DNA of 53,868 bases from Flavobacteriales bacterium. GTDB taxonomy: Bacteria > Bacteroidota > Bacteroidia > Flavobacteriales_D > Sanyastnellaceae. Where the stretch lies: NCBI GenBank assembly GCA_947488195.1, contig CANKYR010000004.1, forward strand, positions 1 to 53,868, given 5' to 3'. How positions within the stretch are numbered: the stretch's first letter is position 1; every line of letters begins with the position of its first letter. The notes under the pieces are model-generated. The model saw only the letters and a program-made list of their open reading frames with translations. It had not been told where the DNA came from and searched no databases. A program made the position numbers and the translations under genes. Shown here piece after piece: positions 22,088 through 30,836 of this stretch.

Positions 22088-24508
22088 ATGAATAAAGAAG
22101 TAGAGCACTATTTTTTTTCTGACGAAGAAAACAATCAAGAATATATTCCCCTCATTTCAGCAGAGGACGAAGACAATATGGCCAATGAGGAAACACCTGA
22201 AGTGTTACCTATTTTGCCGCTGAGAAACACTGTTCTTTTTCCGGGTGTGGTAATCCCTATTACAGTAGGAAGGGATCGCAGCATTCGCTTAATTCAAGAG
22301 GCGAACGCGGGAACGAAGACCATTGGTGTTGTTGCGCAGCGCAACGCCGATATGGAAGATCCGTCGTTCGAAGACCTTCACCACATTGGAACGCAAGCCA
22401 CCATACTTCGTATGTTGCGCATGCCCGATGGAAGTACAACGGTTATTCTTCAAGGAAAGAAGCGCTTCTCTATTCAGGGCTTGGTAAATACAGATCCGTA
22501 CTTTGTAGCGCAAGTTTCTGCCTTTGAAGAAATCAATAACAAGGCAGATAGTAAAAAGCAACAGGCCTTATTCGAATCGCTTCGCGATCATGCGCTGAAC
22601 ATCATAAACCTTTCTCCAGATATCCCAAGCGAAGCAGCTTTGGCCATTAAGAACATTAGCGGATTGTCTTTCCTTACCAACTTCATTTCCTCGAATATGA
22701 AGGCAGATGTAGAGAAGAAGCAGGAGCTTTTGGAAATAGCCGACTTAGATGAGCGCGCAAGAAAGGTGTTCGAGCAATTGCACAACGATTTGCAAATGCT
22801 AGAAATGAAGAAGGAGATTCAGAAGAAGGTTCACATTGATATTTCGAAACAGCAACGCGAATATTTCTTAACGCAGCAGATCAAGCAAATTCAAGATGAA
22901 CTAGGCGCCAATCCGCAAAAAGAAGAGATTGACGCGAAGCGTGAAAAAGGTAAGTTGAAGTTGTGGCCAGAAAATGTTCGATTGGCTTTTGAAAAAGAAT
23001 TAGCTAAGCTGGAGCGCATGAACCCGCAAGCTGCGGAATACAGCGTTCAATCTAACTATGTAGAATTGTTGCTAGACTTGCCTTGGAGCGAAACCAGTCA
23101 AGATAATTTCGACTTGCATCACGCGAAAGAAATACTCGATCGCGATCACTTCGGTTTGGAAAAAGTGAAGGAAAGAATTTTAGAACATCTCGCAGTATTG
23201 AAAATTAAAGGCGACATGAAGTCACCAATCATCTGTTTATACGGACCTCCAGGTGTTGGGAAAACATCTTTGGGAAAGAGCGTAGCAGAGGCATTGGGGA
23301 GAAAATACGTGCGCATGTCGCTAGGTGGATTGCACGATGAAGCTGAAATACGCGGACATCGCAAGACATACATTGGCGCAATGCCTGGACGCATTATTCA
23401 GAATTTGAAAAAAGTTGGGACGTCGAATCCGCTTTTTGTTTTAGATGAAATAGATAAGATGGGGCAAGGCGTTCACGGAGATCCGAGCTCTGCTATGTTG
23501 GAAGTACTAGATCCAGAACAGAATCACGCCTTCTACGATAATTTCGTAGAGTTGGAATACGACCTTTCTAAAGTCATGTTCGTCGCGACGTGCAACTCTT
23601 TATCTACCCTTCAACCCGCGCTTCGCGATCGATTGGAGATCATTGAAGTGAACGGGTATACCCTTGAAGAAAAATTAGAAATTGCGAAGCGCCATTTGGT
23701 GCCGAAGCAATTAACTGAAAACGGACTAACAGAAAAGAACATTTCTTTCAATGATGAAGTCCTTTCATTCTTGATTGAATCATATACGAATGAGAGCGGC
23801 GTTCGTTCACTCGAAAAACGCATTGGTAAAATGGTTCGTCATCGTGCGAAGCAGATGGCCTTCAAAGAAAAATATAAAGCTGCGTTAACGAAAGAAGATG
23901 TTTCAAAGGCCTTGGGCGTGAGCTATGAAAAAGATAGATATGTCGACAACGATGTCGCCGGAGTAGTCACAGGATTGGCCTGGACACCAACGGGAGGAGA
24001 TATTTTATTTATTGAATCGAGTTTAACTCAAGGAAAAGGAAAACTCACATTGACGGGAAATTTGGGTGATGTCATGAAGGAGAGCGCAACACTTGCGTTG
24101 GAATACCTGAAGGCACATTCGAGTCTGCTCGAAATGGAAGCGAAAGTGTTCGATGAGACGAATGTGCATATTCACGTACCTCAAGGCGCCGTTCCAAAAG
24201 ACGGCCCAAGCGCAGGAATTACCATGTTAACGGCGCTTGCATCAGCCTTCACAAAACGAAAAGTGAAGAAGTTTCTCGCCATGTCAGGAGAAATCACACT
24301 CCGAGGTAAAGTCCTTCCCGTAGGCGGAGTTCGCGAGAAAATTCTCGCGGCGAAGCGCGCAGGAATCAAAGAGATTATTCTCTGCGATAAAAATCGTAGA
24401 GACATTGATGAAATCGATGAGCGCTACCTGAAAGGTTTGAAGTTTCACTTCGTGACAGATATGTACGAAGTCATAGACAAAGCTCTTTTGAAAGAAAAAG
24501 CAAAGTAA
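22088..24508 (+). CDS. lon: ATP-dependent protease Lon
   Basis: Cytoplasmic AAA+ serine protease, 806 residues, that degrades misfolded and selected regulatory proteins. The Lon N-domain begins with LPILPLRNTVLFPGVVIPI (about residues 39-57). The ATPase has Walker A GPPGVGKT at 386-393, and the protease domain has the catalytic serine S708 in PKDGPSAG and lysine K751 in VREKILAAK; the 43-residue spacing is the same as in E. coli Lon (S679/K722). A short acidic N-terminal extension of about 35 residues precedes the N-domain. Unusually for this phylum, GGAGG lies 3 nt before the start codon. It is followed by porQ and fbaA in the same direction. Confidence 0.98.
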   Translation: MNKEVEHYFFSDEENNQEYIPLISAEDEDNMANEETPEVLPILPLRNTVLFPGVVIPITVGRDRSIRLIQEANAGTKTIGVVAQRNADMEDPSFEDLHHIGTQATILRMLRMPDGSTTVILQGKKRFSIQGLVNTDPYFVAQVSAFEEINNKADSKKQQALFESLRDHALNIINLSPDIPSEAALAIKNISGLSFLTNFISSNMKADVEKKQELLEIADLDERARKVFEQLHNDLQMLEMKKEIQKKVHIDISKQQREYFLTQQIKQIQDELGANPQKEEIDAKREKGKLKLWPENVRLAFEKELAKLERMNPQAAEYSVQSNYVELLLDLPWSETSQDNFDLHHAKEILDRDHFGLEKVKERILEHLAVLKIKGDMKSPIICLYGPPGVGKTSLGKSVAEALGRKYVRMSLGGLHDEAEIRGHRKTYIGAMPGRIIQNLKKVGTSNPLFVLDEIDKMGQGVHGDPSSAMLEVLDPEQNHAFYDNFVELEYDLSKVMFVATCNSLSTLQPALRDRLEIIEVNGYTLEEKLEIAKRHLVPKQLTENGLTEKNISFNDEVLSFLIESYTNESGVRSLEKRIGKMVRHRAKQMAFKEKYKAALTKEDVSKALGVSYEKDRYVDNDVAGVVTGLAWTPTGGDILFIESSLTQGKGKLTLTGNLGDVMKESATLALEYLKAHSSLLEMEAKVFDETNVHIHVPQGAVPKDGPSAGITMLTALASAFTKRKVKKFLAMSGEITLRGKVLPVGGVREKILAAKRAGIKEIILCDKNRRDIDEIDERYLKGLKFHFVTDMYEVIDKALLKEKAK

Positions 24509-24555
24509 GCTGTGAAATATATTCAGAACTATTTCGTTACTTGCATGCCAGAAAT

Positions 24556-25578
24556 ATGAAAAAACAACTCCTCACTTTTGTCCTTTGCGCAGCTTCACTT
24601 TGCAGCTTCGCGCAAGCGGGCAACACTGTTTTTTCAGGAATTAACGTATTCGGTTCTGCCCGCGTTGCGGCAATTGGCGGCAATGCTATAGCGCTTTGCG
24701 CAAGTGATATCAATACTGCCGCCATTAATCCCGCACTCATCGATTCACTCATGGATCGAAAACTAGCCATGAGCTATGTGCGCTATTTCGGTCAATCGAA
24801 TTTCGGATATACCTCTTTCGGATACCATCCCACAAAGAGCAAATTCGCCTTCGCGGGAACACTGCAATACTTCGGTTATGGGACGAGCGAAAGATTAGAC
24901 GGACTCGGTAATAACCTAGGCTCTTTCACTTCAAACGAATACGCATTAACGCTTGGGGCATCCTACAAAGTCGATTCCCTGTGGCGTGTAGGTCTAAATC
25001 TGAAAAATTTGTACTCTGTTTTCGACACCTATTATTCATACGGAATCGCCATAGATGCTGCGGCAACTTATTTCCAACCCAGAAAGAATTTTTCTGCTAG
25101 CTTCGTCTTGAAAAATGTAGGCATGCAACTCGTTACCTACCGCGAAAGCTCAAGCGAAAAACTTCCACTTGAACTTCAAATCGGAATAAGCAAACGCCCG
25201 AAGAATGCTCCGTTCTTGTTTCACATCGCCTACGAAAACGTGCAGAAGTGGAACGTCAAATACACAGATCCGAATGCTACAATCATCGTTGATCCTTTAA
25301 CCGGATTGCCCGTTGAAGATCGCACCTGGGAGTTCGGAGATTTACTTATGCGTCACCTAGTCATAGGCACTGAAATTATTCTTGGGAGCAATGTGCGCAT
25401 TGGCCTCGGATACAATTATCGTCAACGAAAAGAGCTTTCGATTCCGAATAGACCGGCGACTGCTGGACTCTCGTTCGGAACAACTGTCAACTTCAAAAAG
25501 TTCCAATTGAGCTACGCTCGGAGTATTTATCACGTGGCGGGCGGTTCCAATCACCTTACTTTTACAACTTCAATATAA
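24556..25578 (+). CDS. porQ: Type IX secretion system outer-membrane protein PorQ
   Basis: A 340-residue outer-membrane beta-barrel protein of the PorV/PorQ (FadL-like) group. In Porphyromonas gingivalis PorQ works with PorU, PorV and PorZ in removing the sorting domain and attaching T9SS cargo at the cell surface. A signal peptide (MKKQLLTFVLCAASLCSFAQ) is followed by FGSARVAAIGGNAIAL and DINTAAINPALI, the family's N-terminal signature. The ATG at 24556 is chosen because the five codons upstream start only with TTG and the signal peptide is complete without them. It lies 47 nt after lon and 4 nt before fbaA. Its presence fits the T9SS cargo genes in this window. Confidence 0.85.
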   Translation: MKKQLLTFVLCAASLCSFAQAGNTVFSGINVFGSARVAAIGGNAIALCASDINTAAINPALIDSLMDRKLAMSYVRYFGQSNFGYTSFGYHPTKSKFAFAGTLQYFGYGTSERLDGLGNNLGSFTSNEYALTLGASYKVDSLWRVGLNLKNLYSVFDTYYSYGIAIDAAATYFQPRKNFSASFVLKNVGMQLVTYRESSSEKLPLELQIGISKRPKNAPFLFHIAYENVQKWNVKYTDPNATIIVDPLTGLPVEDRTWEFGDLLMRHLVIGTEIILGSNVRIGLGYNYRQRKELSIPNRPATAGLSFGTTVNFKKFQLSYARSIYHVAGGSNHLTFTTSI

Positions 25579-25582
25579 AATC

Positions 25583-26647
25583 ATGAAATTTAAAGCAGGG
25601 GTATTATCCGGTGACGAAGTGACCGAAGTGTTGAACGACGCAAAGGCACACGGCTATGCGCTGCCAGCAGTAAACGTTATATCAACCAACAGTGTAAATG
25701 CAGTTCTTGAAACCGCACGCGATTTGAATTCGCCGGTGGTGGTTCAATTCAGCAACGGTGGAGGAGCCTTCTATGCAGGCAAGGGACTTGATAACAAAAA
25801 TCAGGAAGCTGCAATTCTTGGCTCTGTGAGCGGTGCACATCATGTGCATTTAATGGCAAAGGCATATGGCGTTCCTGTGATTATGCACACAGACCATTGC
25901 GCGAAGAATTTACTTCCTTGGATGGACGGTATGTTAGAGCATGGAATGGCTCATTTCGAAAGAACGGGTCGCTCATTGTTTAGCTCACACATGCTCGATT
26001 TCTCTGAAGAGCCTCTTCACGAAAACATTGAATTGAGCGTTGAGTATTTCAAAAAAATGACTCAAATGGGCGTAACACTTGAGATTGAATTGGGTGTTAC
26101 CGGTGGTGAAGAAGATGGTGTTGACAACAGTGATGTGGATAGCAGTAAACTATACACGCAGCCTGAAGAAGTGGCTTATGCCTATGAACACATGAATACA
26201 GTTTCAAATCGCTTCACTGTAGCAGCTGCCTTCGGAAACGTTCACGGCGTATACAAGCCAGGAAATGTGAAGTTGTCTCCAGTAATCTTGAACAATTCGC
26301 AAGAGTTCATTCAGAATAAATTCAACACAGGAGCGAAACCCGTAAACTTCGTTTTCCACGGTGGAAGCGGTTCTTCTCGTGAAGAGATTCGCGAAGCCAT
26401 TTCATACGGGGCGGTTAAAATGAATATCGATACCGACATGCAATACGCATACATGGTTGGAATCCGCAACTACATGTCAAGCAAAGCAGCGTATTTACAA
26501 AATCAAATTGGAAATCCAGATGGCGACGATAAGCCAAACAAAAAATTCTACGATCCACGCGTTTGGTTACGTGAAGGAGAAAAGGAATTTGTAGCTCGCT
26601 TAAAGCAAGCATTCGAAGATTTAAATGCAGTGGGACGTAACGCGTAA
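25583..26647 (+). CDS. fbaA: Class II fructose-bisphosphate aldolase
   Basis: Zinc-dependent glycolytic and gluconeogenic enzyme, 354 residues, cleaving fructose-1,6-bisphosphate to dihydroxyacetone phosphate and glyceraldehyde-3-phosphate. The catalytic aspartate and first zinc histidine are D104 and H105 in MHTDHCAKN. The second metal region is ELGVTGGEEDGVDN, followed by NVHGVYKPGNVKL and VFHGGSGSS (phosphate loop) and NIDTDMQYAY. Length and motifs are those of the class IIA FbaA type. It starts 4 nt after porQ, so the two are probably co-transcribed although they are functionally unrelated. Its stop codon abuts the stop of the convergent T9SS gene. Confidence 0.97.
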   Translation: MKFKAGVLSGDEVTEVLNDAKAHGYALPAVNVISTNSVNAVLETARDLNSPVVVQFSNGGGAFYAGKGLDNKNQEAAILGSVSGAHHVHLMAKAYGVPVIMHTDHCAKNLLPWMDGMLEHGMAHFERTGRSLFSSHMLDFSEEPLHENIELSVEYFKKMTQMGVTLEIELGVTGGEEDGVDNSDVDSSKLYTQPEEVAYAYEHMNTVSNRFTVAAAFGNVHGVYKPGNVKLSPVILNNSQEFIQNKFNTGAKPVNFVFHGGSGSSREEIREAISYGAVKMNIDTDMQYAYMVGIRNYMSSKAAYLQNQIGNPDGDDKPNKKFYDPRVWLREGEKEFVARLKQAFEDLNAVGRNA

Positions 26648-29533
26648 TTAACGCGTTACTGCTATTGCTTTCACTATTACGGCGTTTTCATTGCTCAATC
26701 GCAATTGATAAACGCCGTTTTCGTATCCGCTTAAGTCTAGGATGTGTAACGTCTGATTGTTGAGTTTCTGCGTTGTAATTAATTTGCCGGTGTTATCGAA
26801 CAACGATAAATAAGTATTGTCATTCATGAAATCCCATTGAATGTTCACCAGATCTCGTGTTGGATTTGGGAATATGCGTAGGTTCGATGCGAATAGTTCA
26901 TGAACAGAAACATCTACGTTAACAGCATAGATCTGTGTGCTCTCACAACCGTAGACATTTGTCCAAGTCATTTGTATTTCACCAACTCCGGTGATGAATT
27001 GATCCCAAACAACTTCAATCACATTTGTTCCTTGTCCTGAAACAATAGTACCTCCGGTAATAATCCAGTTGTAGGTGTAATCAGGAAGAGAAGCTACTGC
27101 GTATGAATAAGTGTTGTTGTAAACCGCATTTGGCTCTCCTGAAATTGATGGGATTTGTGGTTCTGGGTATTGTTGAACAGTAACTTGAGAAAAAGAAGAG
27201 CAGCCATGCACATCAGTGTGTGTCAAACCATACGTGCCCGCATCAGCAATATAAATAGTATCGGCAACGTCTGTGGTCGTCCATAAGTTTCCACCCACAT
27301 AATTCGACCACAATGGAGAAGCAACGTTTTTGCAAAAGAACAATTCACCACCGATTACAGGCGCTGCGGGTACATCATACGAGTTCACATAAACAGTATC
27401 TGAGGTTGCGCAAAGATCTTGGAAAGAATAAGCGTAAGCATAGCTTCCTGAAAGAATAGGGATAACAGTCCCTTCCGCAGTAACACCAAATCCACTCCAT
27501 GCACCTCCCACAGGCGATGCATTAGAAGCTAAATCTATCATGTCACTCGGCATACAAACATTTACATCAGTACCTGCTGTCATTTGAAGAGGAATAGCTA
27601 TGGTGAAATAAGTTGAATCAATATTGGTACATCCGTTTCCATCGGTAAATGAATATTGAAAACCGAACGTTCCTTCGGTCGTTGGTGCGAATGTGTTATT
27701 GGAAACATTCACTCCAATCCAAGTTCCTAGATCGGGTGTTGCATTCAACGCAAACGGTCCGTTAGAAATGCAAACCGAAGTATCTGCTGCAGCTGTTACA
27801 ATTGGAACTTCAAAGACTGTAATTCCAAGCGAGTCAGTATCTGTGCAACCAAATTCATTGGTCACAAGCAATTGAATCATTTCAGTTTGAATTACAGTAA
27901 TAGTTGTGTCGCCAGATCCTGTAGACCAAGATGGAATTCCGATTGTAGAAGTCAGCTGAACTTCATTTCCTAAACAAAAAGAAGTTGGACCATTGGCAAC
28001 AATTGTGGCAACAGGATTGGGATTGACAACAACAGTAACTGGCGCAGAAGTAGCAGAACAATTGTAAATGTTAGTTAGGGTTATTGTATAATCACCTGCG
28101 GAACTCACAACCAAAATGCTATCGGTTGAATTGGTATTCCAGAAGTAAAGTGAATCAAGACTGCTTGCTAAAAGAACGCTGTCGCCTTCGCAAAAAGTTG
28201 TAGCAGATAGAGGGGTAATGATTGGTTCAGGAAGAGGATTTACTGTGATTGCAGTATTAGCTGAAGTTGCAATACAATTGTCTGTATTGGTTACCGCAAC
28301 GGCGTATACGCCCGTTGAATCAACCGTAATGAACGATGTGGTATCTCCTGTATTCCACAAATAGGCTGTGCCCGAATTCGCAGTTAAGGTTGCCGTTGTA
28401 TCAGCACAAAAAGTTAATGGATCTGATGAGGATATGCTTGCTGTTGGATTCGATACAGCAATAGTTATTGTTGCTGTAGAATTTGACGTTCCCGCAGTAG
28501 CTGTGCAGGTATATGCAGTTGAAGCTGCTGTTGGTGAAACAACAAGGGTGTTCCCAATAGTACCGCCGTTCCAAACATAACCAATAACAAATGGGTTAGT
28601 TATGGCAGCGGGTAATGTAGTGCCAGCAAATGTTCCGATTTGTGGAATGGCTGCAGAAGGAAATGTAACACCCGCAGCTGCTCCTGGGGCAGCTATGGTT
28701 ATAGCCGCCGGACTTGAAGTGATTGTGCTGAAATTCGCTTGTGTTCCCATGTCGAAAGGCATGTGAACAATCACGTTCTGCATATTCGCCGAAATTAATT
28801 TGCGGTTGTATATCGCGCTGACATCCGCAGCAGTCAAAGCAATTTTCCAAACACGAAATTCGTCGAGTTGACCTAAGTAACCGTCATTAGGGTCAGCGTC
28901 AACACCTCCCAAAGGAGGATAGAAATCTCCAAGATGCGGACGGAAAGCCACGGTTAAAGGAACCCCGAAATCGTTGTTTGCGTAGTTCGATCCGTTTAAT
29001 CGTGTGCCCACCGAAATACCATCTAGGAAAAGTTCGAAATTGTTAGAGGTGTATACTACAGCGCAATGGTGCCAACCGCTCAGGTTAGCAGCGTAGGTTA
29101 AGCGAGCAGCAGCAAACTGATGACTTTGCTCCATCACTGAAATGCCATTTTTCCCAACTGAAATTCCTGAAGATCTTCTTTGTACACCGCTATAAATACT
29201 CTTAGGATATACGGCGTAATTCTGCCCAGATTCTCCATCATAGATTCCAATACCGTCAACATGCTCTGTAAGAAGTGCAATAGAATCAGGCGTATTGAAC
29301 CAAAACTCATAGGAAAATGTTTCTACGGTTTGTTGTTGCACGTCGCTCAGAATAATCGCCTGGTTTGCAGCACGCGGGAAATTCAACACGCGATTCGGAA
29401 GGTCAGCTGTGGCTGTCAGTGTGGCACTTTCTCCTGGACATAAAACCATGTCGTTAGAGGTAATGCTTAACGTTTGCGCATTCGAAATAATTGGAATAAC
29501 GAAAATGATTAAAAGGAATAAGTAGTTTTTCAT
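26648..29533 (-). CDS. T9SS type A sorting protein with LamG domain and Ig/PKD-like repeats
   Basis: A 961-residue secreted protein: signal peptide (cleavage after NAQ, residue 20); LamG/concanavalin-type domain (about 45-245, with YEFWFNTPDS, GWHHCAVVYTSNNFELFLDG and LGQLDEFRVW); four to five Ig-like repeats (each with FCxxxxxTLTA and YLWNTGDTT-type phrases) and two PKD-like segments; then the type A sorting domain in the last 75 residues (LRIFPNPTRDLVNIQ ... NGVYQLRLSN). It would be exported by the type IX system. The LamG domain appears to split the first Ig-like repeat in two (see findings). Domains of this kind bind glycans or proteins, so adhesion is a reasonable guess. A -7 element lies 17 nt upstream. 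Confidence 0.88.
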   Translation of the reverse strand: MKNYLFLLIIFVIPIISNAQTLSITSNDMVLCPGESATLTATADLPNRVLNFPRAANQAIILSDVQQQTVETFSYEFWFNTPDSIALLTEHVDGIGIYDGESGQNYAVYPKSIYSGVQRRSSGISVGKNGISVMEQSHQFAAARLTYAANLSGWHHCAVVYTSNNFELFLDGISVGTRLNGSNYANNDFGVPLTVAFRPHLGDFYPPLGGVDADPNDGYLGQLDEFRVWKIALTAADVSAIYNRKLISANMQNVIVHMPFDMGTQANFSTITSSPAAITIAAPGAAAGVTFPSAAIPQIGTFAGTTLPAAITNPFVIGYVWNGGTIGNTLVVSPTAASTAYTCTATAGTSNSTATITIAVSNPTASISSSDPLTFCADTTATLTANSGTAYLWNTGDTTSFITVDSTGVYAVAVTNTDNCIATSANTAITVNPLPEPIITPLSATTFCEGDSVLLASSLDSLYFWNTNSTDSILVVSSAGDYTITLTNIYNCSATSAPVTVVVNPNPVATIVANGPTSFCLGNEVQLTSTIGIPSWSTGSGDTTITVIQTEMIQLLVTNEFGCTDTDSLGITVFEVPIVTAAADTSVCISNGPFALNATPDLGTWIGVNVSNNTFAPTTEGTFGFQYSFTDGNGCTNIDSTYFTIAIPLQMTAGTDVNVCMPSDMIDLASNASPVGGAWSGFGVTAEGTVIPILSGSYAYAYSFQDLCATSDTVYVNSYDVPAAPVIGGELFFCKNVASPLWSNYVGGNLWTTTDVADTIYIADAGTYGLTHTDVHGCSSFSQVTVQQYPEPQIPSISGEPNAVYNNTYSYAVASLPDYTYNWIITGGTIVSGQGTNVIEVVWDQFITGVGEIQMTWTNVYGCESTQIYAVNVDVSVHELFASNLRIFPNPTRDLVNIQWDFMNDNTYLSLFDNTGKLITTQKLNNQTLHILDLSGYENGVYQLRLSNENAVIVKAIAVTR

Positions 29534-29550
29534 AATTAGAAATGATAATC

Positions 29551-29558
29551 AAATATAA
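29551..29558 (-). promoter_or_regulatory. -7 promoter element TATATTTG for the T9SS LamG gene
   Basis: Minus-strand perfect match to TAnnTTTG, 17 nt before the ATG at 29533, between xerD and the LamG gene. It suggests that the LamG gene has its own promoter rather than relying on xerD read-through. Confidence 0.5.
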
Positions 29559-29630
29559 GCACACCATCACCTGAATTATTGATTACAAGTGCATTAAGTC
29601 TGTGTAAATAAATAGGAAATCTTGGATGCA

Positions 29631-30527
29631 TTAATCTGCACCGTACCGCGGGTGAAAGAGCTGAATCTCTTCTTTCAATCTTGAGCGATCTATGTGAGTG
29701 TATATCTCAGTCGTCGTAATGCTCGAATGCCCAAGCATCTCTTGAACAGCGCGTAAATCGGCTCCAGCTTCCACCAAATGTGTTGCAAAGGAATGGCGAA
29801 AAGTATGCGGACTCACTTGCTTTTGAATCCCCAAGGCAACGCAGTTTTCTCGAATAATGGTGAAGATGTACATGCGACTTAATTTCTTTCCTCTTCGATT
29901 GAGGAACACAAAATCTTCATGACCCGGCGCAAGCTTCATGTGATTGCGCATGTGCTCGAAATAATGCTGAATCCACTTGGTGGCCTCTTCTCCAATGGGA
30001 ACGAATCTCTCTTTATTTCCCTTCCCCACAACACGCAAGAGCTGGTCGCTTGTGCGCATCTGAGAGATCTTTAGTTCAGTAAGTTCGCTAACGCGAAGTC
30101 CGCAGCTGTATAAAGTTTCTAGAATTGCTCTGTTTCTAGTTCCCTCAGGTTTACTTAAATCGCAATGCTCGATGATCGAAACCACTTCTTCAACACTTAA
30201 TACATCTGGGAGTTTTCTTGAGGTTCGAGGCATCTCTATGAACTCCATCGGATCCACAGAAATCAGTTTTTCTAAGATTAAATAAGAGAAGAATCCCTTC
30301 AACCCAGAAATTATGCGAGATTGACTGGTTGCTTCAAGTCCCAGTTCATGGAGGAACTTAAGGAAGAAAGTTATGGTTTCATGCGTTATGGAGGAAACGG
30401 GAACACTCTCAGTAAACTGCTCTAATTTACCAACGTCTTTTAAATAGGCTGAACGGGTGGCTTCCGACAAAGATTTCTCTAAGCGCAAGTAGATGTCAAA
30501 TCCCTTTTTTAATCCAGCCCAACTCAT
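29631..30527 (-). CDS. xerD: Tyrosine recombinase XerD
   Basis: Site-specific recombinase of 298 residues that resolves chromosome dimers at dif together with XerC. An N-terminal SAM-like core-binding domain (about 1-100) precedes the catalytic domain with all active residues: R145 (CGLRVSELT), K169 (VVGKGNKER), H241 and R244 (HTFRHSFATH), H267 (LGHSSITTT) and nucleophile Y276. The length and the GLRVSEL motif fit XerC/XerD rather than an integrase of a mobile element, and no attachment site or element is seen around it. A -7-like element TATCTTCG ends 4 nt before the start, and a terminator-like hairpin lies just upstream of that. Confidence 0.9.
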   Translation of the reverse strand: MSWAGLKKGFDIYLRLEKSLSEATRSAYLKDVGKLEQFTESVPVSSITHETITFFLKFLHELGLEATSQSRIISGLKGFFSYLILEKLISVDPMEFIEMPRTSRKLPDVLSVEEVVSIIEHCDLSKPEGTRNRAILETLYSCGLRVSELTELKISQMRTSDQLLRVVGKGNKERFVPIGEEATKWIQHYFEHMRNHMKLAPGHEDFVFLNRRGKKLSRMYIFTIIRENCVALGIQKQVSPHTFRHSFATHLVEAGADLRAVQEMLGHSSITTTEIYTHIDRSRLKEEIQLFHPRYGAD

Positions 30528-30531
30528 GTTA

Positions 30532-30539
30532 CGAAGATA
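30532..30539 (-). promoter_or_regulatory. -7-like element TATCTTCG, 4 nt before xerD
   Basis: Minus-strand TAnnTTYG variant exactly 4 nt upstream of the xerD ATG. It lies downstream of the hairpin at 30549-30574, so xerD would be transcribed separately from whatever ends at that hairpin. Confidence 0.4.
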
Positions 30540-30548
30540 GACAAAACG

Positions 30549-30574
30549 AAAAACCCTCGCGAACGAGGGTTTTT
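30549..30574 (-). terminator. Intrinsic terminator upstream of xerD
   Basis: A perfect 11-bp stem AAAAACCCTCG / CGAGGGTTTTT with a 4-nt loop. It is symmetrical, so it could act on either strand. No annotated gene ends here on either strand, which is the main reason to suspect an unannotated minus-strand transcript ending at it. Confidence 0.75.
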
Positions 30575-30699
30575 CAGACTAATTACCTAAACAAATTCTA
30601 ATTAACCAAAACTACAGGTAACCTTTGTTACTCGGCAGTATACTTAAATATTGTAATGTGCATTTGCACGTGATTTCACAATCTCTAAGCGTTCTTAGA
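30549..30699 (-). ncRNA. Candidate structured small RNA upstream of xerD
   Basis: Within the 309-bp gap between xerD and the L31 gene, the minus strand shows in order: a -7 element TATGTTTG (30712-30705); hairpin 1 TCTAAG-aacg-CTTAGA (30699-30684); hairpin 2 with an outer ATTGT/ACAAT stem (30682-30650) around GTGCA-aa-TGCAC (30669-30658); the palindrome AGTATACT (30645-30638... about 30637-30644); hairpin 3 GTAAC-aaag-GTTAC (30631-30618); and the terminator (30574-30549). That would be an RNA of about 150 nt. It does not have the long rod of 6S RNA or the SRP RNA tetraloop region. No open frame of note lies on it. Function unknown; expression is inferred only from layout. Confidence 0.4.
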
Positions 30700-30704
30700 C
30701 ATGA

Positions 30705-30712
30705 CAAACATA
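30705..30712 (-). promoter_or_regulatory. -7 element TATGTTTG of the candidate small RNA
   Basis: Minus-strand match to TAnnTTTG placed 5 nt before the first hairpin of the candidate RNA. No TTG is found 19 bp upstream, so the promoter call is tentative. Confidence 0.35.
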
Positions 30713-30778
30713 TAGCGACAATTCAGGCCTTTCATTCTAGGTTTTTCGACTTATAAACATAGGAATGTGAAACCGGAT

Positions 30779-30808
30779 TTGTATTTTTAGAAAATTCATG
30801 TATATTTG
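30779..30808 (+). promoter_or_regulatory. Bacteroidota promoter TTG-N19-TATATTTG for the L31 gene
   Basis: The -33 TTG (30779-30781) and -7 TATATTTG (30801-30808) are spaced by 19 bp, an ideal match. The start codon of rpmE2 follows 28 nt later. Confidence 0.75.
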
Positions 30809-30836
30809 CACTCGTTTTAATAAAGAATACAGATAA

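Noticed and set aside
29631-30527. Tyrosine recombinase as a sign of an integrated element
   Set aside because: Motifs and length fit chromosomal XerD; no direct repeats, tRNA target or cargo genes flank it. The two tRNA genes lie 6 kb away with intact surroundings.
30549-30712. 6S RNA, SRP RNA or a dif site next to xerD
   Set aside because: The stems are separate short hairpins, not the single rod of 6S RNA; no SRP tetraloop region is present; and no 28-bp pair of Xer-binding arms with a 6-bp centre could be recognised.
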